5,450 bases of DNA from Clostridia bacterium (GTDB lineage Bacteria > Bacillota > Clostridia > Oscillospirales > CAG-272). Under the pieces are notes generated by a model. The model was given only the letters and a program-made list of their open reading frames with translations, had not been told where the DNA came from and did not search any database. This document shows, one piece after another, positions 1 to 5,269 of the stretch. Made by a program: the position numbers and the translations under genes. The stretch spans positions 1 through 5,450 of the forward strand of contig JAFQUL010000056.1 in NCBI GenBank assembly GCA_017408535.1. The letters are read 5' to 3'. Positions within the stretch are counted from its first letter, which is position 1. Every line of letters begins with the position of its first letter.

Positions 1-34
1 ATCATGTAAAAGGGTTAGAAATATAAAAAATCGG

Positions 35-40
35 TATAAT
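35..40 (+). promoter_or_regulatory. -10 element of a probable pyk promoter
   Basis: A perfect TATAAT lies 31 bases before the pyk ATG, which would give a leader of roughly 25 bases. At a 16-18 base spacer the upstream hexamers (agggtt/gggtta) are a poor match to TTGACA and there is no TG extension. The promoter is therefore plausible but weakly supported. The region is AT-rich, so a chance match is possible, and transcription could also enter from a gene left of the window. Confidence 0.45.
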
Positions 41-71
41 AAAAGTAATCTGTAAAAGCAAAGGAAATAAA

Positions 72-1487
72 ATGAGAAAAACAAAAATAATCTGCACTCT
101 CGGTCCTGCCTGCGAAAATGAAAAGATACTCACCGAAATGTGCCGTGAGGGCATGAACGTGGCGAGACTTAACTTTTCGCACGGCGCACACCCGGACCAT
201 CTTAAGAAGATAGAGCTTGTTAAAAAGGTCAGAGAAAAATTAGGACTTCCCATTGCTATAATGCTTGACACCAAGGGTCCGGAATACCGCATCGGTACCT
301 TTGGAAACAAAAAGATAACTCTTGGCGACGGAGCCTCCTTCACCTTCACTACTCGTGATATCGTGGGTAATGAAAAGATGGTATCGGTAAACTACAAGAA
401 TCTTCCGAGGGAGCTCTCGGTGGGAGACACGGTGACCGTCAACAACGGTATGGTAGCCCTTAAGGTAGAGAGCATTGACGATACAGACGTAAACTGTACC
501 GTTACCGTTGGGGGAGAACTGTCAGACAAAAAGAGCATGCATTTCCCGAACAAGGTAATGAAACACAGTTATCTCAGCGACGACGACAAGGCAGACCTGC
601 TCTTCGGTATTGAAAACGAGGTGGATTTTGTTGCCGCCTCCTTCGTTTCATCAAAAGAAGACGTGCTTGAGCTCCGTACATTCTTAAATGACAATGGCGG
701 AGAGCAGATAGACATTATTGCCAAGATCGAAAACCGCGCAGGTGTTGACAACATCGACGAGATATGCGAGATAGCCGACGGAATAATGGTAGCCCGCGGC
801 GACCTGGGTGTGGATATTCCGTTTGTCGAAGTCCCCTCTATACAGAAGCTCCTTATTGAGAAATGCCGCCTGCTCGGCAAGAGAGTTATTACCGCAACAG
901 AGATGCTGGAATCTATGATCCACAATCCCCGTCCCACAAGAGCGGAGATCTCGGACGTAGCAAATGCGGTATATGACGGTGCATCCGCTCTTATGCTCTC
1001 GGGTGAGACCGCAGCGGGTAAATTCCCCGTTGCGGCGGTAAAGAATATGGCGGAGATAGCCCGCTTTACCGAGGAGAGAATAGACTACAGAAAGTGGTTT
1101 GCAACCACCCAGTATAAGATAAAGAACACTCTTGACGCAATATCCCACGCGACCTGCGCCATGGCAATAGACGTTGATGCAAAATGTATTGCGGTAAGCT
1201 CCATTTCCGGTAAGACGGTACGAATGGTCAGCCGCTTCCGCTCCCCTGCCGATATTATCGGGATGACCACCGATCGCCGTGCGTGGCGGCAGCTTAATCT
1301 CAGCTGGGGCGTTACCCCGGTCATGAGCGATGAGTACACCTCTCTTGACATAGTCTTTTACCAGGCTATGAAGCATGCGGTGGATATTTTCTCGCTTAAG
1401 AGCGGCGATAACGTAGTGCTCACCGGCGGGCTTATAAACGGCAACTCCGGTAACACCAATACGATAAAAGTAGAAAGCGTAAAATAA
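72..1487 (+). CDS. pyk: Pyruvate kinase
   Basis: Pyruvate kinase catalyses phosphoenolpyruvate + ADP to pyruvate + ATP, the last step of glycolysis, in the cytoplasm. The 471-residue product has the standard layout: a TIM barrel interrupted by a B domain (about residues 67-165) and a C-terminal alpha/beta domain (about 350-471). Visible motifs are ARLNFSHG (31-38; Arg32, Asn34, Ser36), LDTKGPE (65-71), the catalytic Lys218 in IAKIEN with metal ligand Glu220, VARGDLG (240-246; Asp244), and MLESMIHNPRPTRAEISDVANA (278-299). Glu71 in DTKGPE is the residue type found in K+-dependent enzymes. Length fits the short bacterial form; it lacks the extra C-terminal PEP-utilizer-like domain of Bacillus enzymes. 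Variations from the usual motifs are ATEM at 275-278 (normally ATQM) and DTKGPEYR (normally DTKGPEIR). The start is supported by AAGGA at 61-65, six bases upstream. It is followed after 15 bases by a serine hydrolase gene with no terminator between, so the two are probably co-transcribed. Confidence 0.97.
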   Translation: MRKTKIICTLGPACENEKILTEMCREGMNVARLNFSHGAHPDHLKKIELVKKVREKLGLPIAIMLDTKGPEYRIGTFGNKKITLGDGASFTFTTRDIVGNEKMVSVNYKNLPRELSVGDTVTVNNGMVALKVESIDDTDVNCTVTVGGELSDKKSMHFPNKVMKHSYLSDDDKADLLFGIENEVDFVAASFVSSKEDVLELRTFLNDNGGEQIDIIAKIENRAGVDNIDEICEIADGIMVARGDLGVDIPFVEVPSIQKLLIEKCRLLGKRVITATEMLESMIHNPRPTRAEISDVANAVYDGASALMLSGETAAGKFPVAAVKNMAEIARFTEERIDYRKWFATTQYKIKNTLDAISHATCAMAIDVDAKCIAVSSISGKTVRMVSRFRSPADIIGMTTDRRAWRQLNLSWGVTPVMSDEYTSLDIVFYQAMKHAVDIFSLKSGDNVVLTGGLINGNSGNTNTIKVESVK

Positions 1488-1488
1488 A

Positions 1489-1493
1489 AGGAG
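1489..1493 (+). promoter_or_regulatory. Ribosome binding site that fixes a TTG start
   Basis: AGGAG sits nine bases before TTG at 1503. The same leader (aaggagaa-gataaa) recurs before the ATG of the downstream paralogue, with AGGAG at 2926-2930 spaced eight bases. Both proteins then begin MDKYIAPSVSVAAVNRF. The match in position and in encoded N-terminus supports TTG 1503 over the internal ATG at 1564. Confidence 0.85.
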
Positions 1494-1502
1494 AAGGATA
1501 AA

Positions 1503-2906
1503 TTGGACAAGTATATCGCCCCTTCTGTAAGCGTAGCAGCGGTCAACCGTTTCTGCGAAAAAATGAGAGAGGAAAACTGCGAGATCCACACCCTGCAAAT
1601 ATACAAGGACGGCAGGTTGATGGTCCGTATGTCCTTTCCTCCCTATTCCTGTACAGACACCCCGGAGGTCTACTCACTTAGCAAAACGTTTACCGCCGCA
1701 GTTGTGGGAATCGCCTCTGACCGGGGTTATCTCTCGGCAGATGACTGTGTGCTGAAATATTTCCCTGAGATAAAAACCGACTGTGAATATTTTCACAGAA
1801 TGAAAATAAAGCACGTTCTTTCAATGAATACAGGACACGCAAGATGCGTTATGCCGGAGATGGCATTTTCGGAAAATGCCGCAAACGGATTTTTTTCGGT
1901 AGAACCGGAATTTGAACCGGGTACGCATTTCACCTATAACTCGGGGGCAACATGCCTTCTCGGTATGATTGTATCACGTGCCACCGGTATGGATTTCTTT
2001 GATTTTGCTTCGGCAAATCTCTTCTACCCTCTGGGGATACATAACGTAAGCTGGGGGTGCTGTCATGACGGAAGCTGCCAGTGCGGAACAGGACTTCATA
2101 TTTCAAGCGACGATATTTCCAAGCTCTTTCTTATGTATCTCGGCGGCGGTATATATAACGGAAAGCGTATATTATCCGAGGAATGGATAAACGAGAGCAC
2201 ACTTCCCATATCAGATACATCGGCTAACAGAAAGCGGGACAATTCGGTAGGATACGGATATCAGCTGTGGATGAACTCACAAGACGGTTACCGCGGTTCA
2301 GGATCATTCGGTCAGCTTGGTATCGTCCTACCCGCACGTAACGCAGTGGTAGTTATCACGTCAATGGTATCTGATATGCAGGTAGAGTTAGACGGTATTT
2401 CGGAGCTTATGGATGATCTTGAGCGCCACGGTAATGAGGAATCCAAGGATTACTCTTTCCCGCCACACGGCAAAATCGATCTTCCCGAGATAAACAACAT
2501 TTATAAGCTTTCGGAAAATGCACAAGGCTTTGAAACCTTGCACCTCACTGTAGATGAAAACGGTGTTTCTATGCACTTCAGTTATCGCGACAACTTCGGT
2601 TATCGCGATAAAAGCATAGTAACCTTAAACAGCGGTAACGGCAGGTGGCTTGAGTCATCCTTTTCAGCACAGTGTATGACTTCCTTTATTACCGAAATTA
2701 TGCCGGATTACATTCCGGAAAAGCTTCGGGTGGCAAGCTGTGTAGAATCCTTTGACGGTAAACTGGTACTGTGTATGAGGTACCTCACGAATCCGCACAC
2801 CGAGTATTATAATATCTCCTACAACGATGACGAGCTTGACATATATGTTTCAGACGGTATCCGTTCAGAGGAAAAAAGGCGGATATGCGGAAAAAGGATA
2901 AAATAA
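1503..2906 (+). CDS. Serine hydrolase, class C beta-lactamase/esterase fold (copy 1)
   Basis: This 467-residue protein belongs to the broad beta-lactamase-related serine hydrolase family, which includes esterases, D-amino peptidases and amide hydrolases. The substrate cannot be read from sequence. Visible motifs are SLSK at 58-61 (Ser58 nucleophile, Lys61) followed by TFT as in class C enzymes, the LSMNTGH block at 106-112 where family members have LLxHxSG-like text, PGTHFTYNSG at 139-148 (Tyr145 as general base; YNS in place of YxN), the GLHISSDDISKL segment at 197-208, GYGYQLW at 250-256 and GSGSFGQ at 265-271, replacing the KTG box. Residues from about 305 to the end form a separate beta-rich extension of unknown role. 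No signal peptide or membrane segment is seen, so it is expected in the cytoplasm. The start is TTG, supported by the paralogue that follows. Oddities are a CCx4CxC cysteine cluster at 186-194 and an in-frame repeat at 359-370. A resistance beta-lactamase is unlikely given the missing YAN and KTG motifs and the lack of export. Confidence 0.9.
   Translation: MDKYIAPSVSVAAVNRFCEKMREENCEIHTLQIYKDGRLMVRMSFPPYSCTDTPEVYSLSKTFTAAVVGIASDRGYLSADDCVLKYFPEIKTDCEYFHRMKIKHVLSMNTGHARCVMPEMAFSENAANGFFSVEPEFEPGTHFTYNSGATCLLGMIVSRATGMDFFDFASANLFYPLGIHNVSWGCCHDGSCQCGTGLHISSDDISKLFLMYLGGGIYNGKRILSEEWINESTLPISDTSANRKRDNSVGYGYQLWMNSQDGYRGSGSFGQLGIVLPARNAVVVITSMVSDMQVELDGISELMDDLERHGNEESKDYSFPPHGKIDLPEINNIYKLSENAQGFETLHLTVDENGVSMHFSYRDNFGYRDKSIVTLNSGNGRWLESSFSAQCMTSFITEIMPDYIPEKLRVASCVESFDGKLVLCMRYLTNPHTEYYNISYNDDELDIYVSDGIRSEEKRRICGKRIK
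2575..2610 (+). repeat. 18-base in-frame tandem duplication inside hydrolase copy 1
   Basis: Two adjacent 18-base units (2575-2592 and 2593-2610) match at 16 of 18 positions and encode FSYRDN-FGYRDK (residues 359-370). The downstream paralogue has a single unit-length segment here and is otherwise collinear. The six extra residues account for the length difference between the two proteins, apart from one extra C-terminal Lys in copy 2. This points to a slippage or short duplication event in copy 1 after the gene duplication. Confidence 0.85.
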
Positions 2907-2938
2907 TTCTGACTAAAAAGCATTAAGGAGAAAGATAA

Positions 2939-4327
2939 ATGGACAAGTATATTGCTCCCTCTGTAAGTGTAGCGGCGGTCAACCGCTTCTACAGAAAAAT
3001 GAAGGAAAAGGACTGTGAGATCCGTACTCTGCAAATATATAAGGACGGAGAACTGATGGTGCGTATCGCACAGCCGCCCTACTCCTGTAGCTATGCACCC
3101 GAGGTATATTCCCTCAGTAAAATGTTCACCTCTACCGTGGTGGGCATTGCCTCTGACCTTGGGTATCTCTCAAGCGACGATTACGTACTCAAGTACTTCC
3201 CCGAGATCGAGACAGACTGTGAATACTTCCATAAGATGAAGATAAAACACGTACTTTCGATGAACACCGGACACGCCGAGTGTATTATGGCAAAAATGTC
3301 TCTCTCTGACGATGCCGTAAAGGGATTCTTCTCAGTCGAGCCCCAGTTTGAGCCGGGCACTCACTTCACCTACAATACCGGTGCGACCTGCCTTCTCGGT
3401 ATTATAGTCAGCCGTGCCACCGGAATGGATTTCTTTGATTTTGCCTCCGCCCATCTCTTCCATCCACTCGGTATACATAATATCCGTTGGAGCCGCATCA
3501 AGGACGGAAACTGTATGTGCGGCGCGGGACTTCATATTTCAAGTGACGATATCTCAAAGCTCTGCCTTACTTATCTCAACAACGGAGTATATGGCGGGAA
3601 GAGAATACTGTCCGAGGAATGGATAAAAGAGGCTGCACAGCCTATCTCCGACAGCACCGGCAACGGCACAGAGGACTGGTCCAGCGGTTACGGATATCAG
3701 CTGTGGATCAACTACCGTGACGGTTACCGCGGCGACGGAGCCTTCGGTCAGCTGGGAATGGTGCTTCCCGACCACAACGCAGTTATTGCAGTTCAGGCTG
3801 TGGTAAGCGATATGCAGACTGAGGTCGACGGAGTTATGGAGCTGCTCGAGAGCTTTGACTCTACAGACAAGGAAGAGCCGGAGGACTATGCCTTCAGCCC
3901 CTGTGAAAAGGTGGCTCTCCACGAGGCAGATATGATATACAGGCTTGATAAAAATAACCCCGGCTTCGGTACTGCTCACCTTGTCTCAGGCGAGAACGGT
4001 GTTTCCCTCTCCTTCAGTGACGCCGAGGGGAATATAGTTACCATTAACGCAGGTAACGGGTGCTGGCTTGAGTCATCCTTTGTCGCCAAGAATATGACTA
4101 CCTTCCTTACCGACCTTATGCCGGTAGACATTCCCGAGCCTCTTCACGCAGTCGGATGTGTAAAATCCTCAGGTGACAAGCTGGTGCTTTGTCTGAGATA
4201 TCTGTCGAATCCTCATATCGAGGAATACAACATAACCTTTGACGAGGACAGCCTTGATATATACGTTGCTCTCGGTATCCGTCACGAAGAGGACAGACAC
4301 ATAACGGGAAAACGTATAAAAAAATAA
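2939..4327 (+). CDS. Serine hydrolase, class C beta-lactamase/esterase fold (copy 2)
   Basis: This 462-residue paralogue of the gene just upstream keeps the same catalytic layout: SLSK at 58-61 (Ser58, Lys61), FTYNTG at 143-148 (Tyr145), GLHISSDDISKL at 197-208, GYGYQLW at 250-256 and GDGAFGQ at 265-271. Like copy 1 it has no signal peptide or membrane segment and carries a C-terminal extension from about residue 305 that is not recognised. It starts with ATG, eight bases after AGGAG (2926-2930), and lies 32 bases after copy 1 with no terminator between them, so it is probably the last gene of the pyk operon. The loop at 183-194 differs strongly from copy 1 (RWSRIKDGNCMC against SWGCCHDGSCQC), as do 241-249 and 301-330. 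These changes may mean different substrate preference; that is inference. Substrate and pathway are unknown. Confidence 0.9.
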   Translation: MDKYIAPSVSVAAVNRFYRKMKEKDCEIRTLQIYKDGELMVRIAQPPYSCSYAPEVYSLSKMFTSTVVGIASDLGYLSSDDYVLKYFPEIETDCEYFHKMKIKHVLSMNTGHAECIMAKMSLSDDAVKGFFSVEPQFEPGTHFTYNTGATCLLGIIVSRATGMDFFDFASAHLFHPLGIHNIRWSRIKDGNCMCGAGLHISSDDISKLCLTYLNNGVYGGKRILSEEWIKEAAQPISDSTGNGTEDWSSGYGYQLWINYRDGYRGDGAFGQLGMVLPDHNAVIAVQAVVSDMQTEVDGVMELLESFDSTDKEEPEDYAFSPCEKVALHEADMIYRLDKNNPGFGTAHLVSGENGVSLSFSDAEGNIVTINAGNGCWLESSFVAKNMTTFLTDLMPVDIPEPLHAVGCVKSSGDKLVLCLRYLSNPHIEEYNITFDEDSLDIYVALGIRHEEDRHITGKRIKK

Positions 4328-4423
4328 TCGGACATATATCTGCATTTTGATTATAACACAACAAAAAGACAAAAATCTATGTCCTTTTCTCCACATTTTC
4401 ACACTGCTATGAAACTACAGCAC

Positions 4424-4467
4424 AAAAAAACAGTCTGTCGTACAGTTAGTACGACAGACTGTTTTTT
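4424..4467. terminator. Strong bidirectional intrinsic terminator
   Basis: A perfect 13-bp inverted repeat (4431-4443 with 4449-4461) closes a 5-base loop (agtta). It is flanked by an A run (4424-4430) and a T run (4462-4467), so the stem can extend to about 19 bp and each strand ends in a U tract. It lies 96 bases after the stop of hydrolase copy 2 and about 60 bases beyond the stop of the minus-strand gene, exactly where a terminator shared by converging transcripts is expected. Confidence 0.95.
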
Positions 4468-4527
4468 AATATTTACAAAGCTTTATGAACCTTTTCGGCC
4501 TTTTTTCTGTCTATATAAGTAAGAGGG

Positions 4528-4983
4528 TCATATTCTTCCCTTTTCCTTTAAATACAGAGCAAATATCTCCGCCGCATCGGAGACCATCTCACTGCAGGGA
4601 CGCTTTTTGTAATACTCGTCGGTACGCTTCTCAGGGTTAGGCTCGGATTTTCCCGACAGACCCAGCAGATCACGGCAGATAATGCTTCCGTTTCTCTCTT
4701 CAAATGCGGCAGCAAGACGCTGTACGTCGGCATACTGCTGCTTTTTGGTATCGGGAGAATCGGTACCGTAGTCACCGTATAATACTCCCAGTGCCATAAA
4801 CATTCCGGAAACAGCACCGCATACCTCTCTCATTCTGCCCATTCCTCCGCCGAAGGGTGCGGAAATAGCAGATGCGGTCTTAAAATCGACTCCAAGCTCC
4901 TCTGCAAATGTAAGGAATACTGCCTGAGCGCAGTTATATCCTGACTCAAAGAGATTTTTTGCCCTGTTTCTGTATTTTTCCAT
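4528..4983 (-). CDS. C_GCAxxG_C_C family putative redox protein
   Basis: This small cytoplasmic protein has the conserved cysteine pattern of the C_GCAxxG_C_C family, thought to be redox-active and possibly metal-binding; its partner and reaction are not established. Counting from the upstream ATG at 4989 (153 residues), the cysteines are Cys20 in the YNCAQAV block, Cys57 in MREVCGAVSG after a glycine-rich FGGGMGRM stretch (46-53), Cys105 in ICRDLLG and Cys132 in RPCSEMV. No signal peptide, membrane segment or selenocysteine-type stop is seen. Two starts compete. AGGAG (4991-4995) is seven bases from ATG 4983 but only one base from ATG 4989, so I chose 4983 (151 residues, beginning MEKYRNRAKNLF). 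The alternative adds Met-Lys and would fit translational coupling to the possible leader ORF upstream. It has its own promoter and ends toward the shared terminator. Confidence 0.9.
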   Translation of the reverse strand: MEKYRNRAKNLFESGYNCAQAVFLTFAEELGVDFKTASAISAPFGGGMGRMREVCGAVSGMFMALGVLYGDYGTDSPDTKKQQYADVQRLAAAFEERNGSIICRDLLGLSGKSEPNPEKRTDEYYKKRPCSEMVSDAAEIFALYLKEKGRI

Positions 4984-4985
4984 TT

Positions 4986-5054
4986 TCATTCTCCTTTTAT
5001 CTCGGTTATTATTCCGCCGCCGCTAAATGAAGGCGTCATAACGGACATTTCCAT
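4986..5054 (-). CDS. Possible 22-residue leader ORF
   Basis: In the leader of the C_GCAxxG_C_C gene, a minus-strand ATG at 5054 opens a 22-codon frame (begins MEMSVMTPSF, contains three glycines, ends EIKGE). AGGGG at 5061-5065 lies six bases before it. The TGA stop (4988-4986) overlaps the ATG at 4989 in an ATGA arrangement, the usual form of translational coupling. I recognise no homologue and see no run of repeated codons that would suggest classical attenuation. It could be chance, since an open frame this short is common; the ribosome binding site and the exact overlap are the reasons to list it. Confidence 0.35.
   Translation of the reverse strand: MEMSVMTPSFSGGGIITEIKGE
4991..4995 (-). 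promoter_or_regulatory. Ribosome binding site that favours the inner ATG
   Basis: On the minus strand AGGAG is followed by A, ATG (4989), AAA, ATG (4983). Spacing is one base to the first ATG and seven to the second. Normal initiation should therefore use 4983, unless reinitiation after the upstream short ORF uses 4989. Confidence 0.75.
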
Positions 5055-5096
5055 TAAATTCCCCTGTTACTGCTGTATATAAAACATTCTGACATA

Positions 5097-5125
5097 AGTA
5101 TATAACAAATTTTTTTATGAGTCAA
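5097..5125 (-). promoter_or_regulatory. Sigma-A-like promoter of the C_GCAxxG_C_C gene
   Basis: On the minus strand TTGACT (5125-5120) is followed by a 17-base spacer and TATACT (5102-5097), a near-consensus promoter. Transcription would start near 5090, leaving a leader of about 105 bases that contains the possible 22-codon ORF. Confidence 0.8.
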
Positions 5126-5136
5126 GTCAGGGAGAT

Positions 5137-5150
5137 ATTCACCGGTTAAT
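5137..5150. promoter_or_regulatory. Near-perfect palindrome between divergent promoters, candidate operator
   Basis: ATTCACCGGTTAAT pairs with itself at six of seven positions around the ACCGGT core. It is centred about 53 bases upstream of the predicted minus-strand start and about 73 upstream of the predicted plus-strand start. This would suit a dimeric regulator acting on one or both promoters. No specific regulator is recognised. Confidence 0.35.
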
Positions 5151-5172
5151 TTTTCCTTCACATAACCTTTAC

Positions 5173-5205
5173 AATAAGCAGTTGACTTACAGTGTAATAA
5201 GCAGT
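5173..5205 (+). repeat. 10-base direct repeat in phase with the -35 and -10 boxes
   Basis: AATAAGCAGT occurs at 5173-5182 and again at 5196-5205, a 23-base period, close to two helical turns. The last base of each copy is the first base of the -35 and -10 box respectively. A shortened relative (ATAACAGTAAA, 5237-5247) lies in the leader. This could be a regulator site repeated on one face of the DNA, or a relic of local duplication. Confidence 0.5.
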
Positions 5206-5210
5206 AAAAT
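5182..5210 (+). promoter_or_regulatory. Sigma-A-like promoter of the lipoprotein gene
   Basis: TTGACT (5182-5187), a 17-base spacer and TAAAAT (5205-5210) form a near-consensus promoter. The start should fall near 5217, giving a leader of about 53 bases before the ATG at 5270. Confidence 0.82.
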
Positions 5211-5218
5211 GTATACAG

Positions 5219-5232
5219 TTCCCACGAGGGAA
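5219..5232 (+). promoter_or_regulatory. Short inverted repeat at the start of the lipoprotein leader
   Basis: TTCCC and GGGAA flank a four-base ACGA loop immediately after the predicted transcription start. As RNA it would form a small 5' hairpin, possibly stabilising the message; as DNA it could be a repressor half-site pair. Five base pairs is short, so the function is uncertain. Confidence 0.3.
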
Positions 5233-5269
5233 TAACATAACAGTAAACACTTTTACGGAGGATAAAAAT

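Larger units (their letters stand above)
1489..4327 (+). repeat. Tandem gene duplication of the serine hydrolase with its ribosome binding site
   Basis: The units run from about 1489 to 2906 and from about 2926 to 4327. The leader (aaggagaa, one variable base, then gataaa), the first 17 codons and the rest of the gene align along the full length. My residue count by eye gives about 73% amino acid identity over residues 1-300, about 45% over 301-360 and about 62% over the final segment, roughly 67% overall. The divergence shows an old duplication that is not being fully homogenised. The catalytic Ser58, Lys61 and Tyr145 are kept in both copies, so neither looks decayed. Confidence 0.93.

Noticed and set aside
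1..34. Catabolite-control (cre) site upstream of pyk
   Set aside because: The TGTAAA at 5-10 is not followed by the symmetric half or central CG expected of a cre site.
684..1598. Long minus-strand open frame (304 codons) opposite pyruvate kinase
   Set aside because: It is antisense to a well-conserved gene, has no recognisable domain or good ribosome binding site, and crosses the pyk-hydrolase junction. It is a codon-bias shadow, as are the other open frames opposite the hydrolases (for example 3554-3979).
1503..4327. Class C (AmpC-type) antibiotic-resistance beta-lactamases
   Set aside because: The SxxK motif and fold agree, but there is no signal peptide, YNS/YNT replaces YAN, and no KTG box is visible. 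A general hydrolase or esterase is the safer call.
4330..4384. Second terminator formed by GGACATA (4330-4336) and TATGTCC (4378-4384) before a T-rich stretch
   Set aside because: Seven AT-rich base pairs closing a loop of about 41 bases are too weak compared with the perfect hairpin at 4424-4467.
4328..4423. Small gene or RNA in the gap after hydrolase copy 2
   Set aside because: The stretch is AT-rich with no start codon behind a ribosome binding site, no promoter pair and no conserved RNA fold that I can recognise.
4990..5096. Riboswitch in the long leader of the C_GCAxxG_C_C gene
   Set aside because: No known aptamer core or terminator/antiterminator pair is visible. The short ORF explains the leader better.
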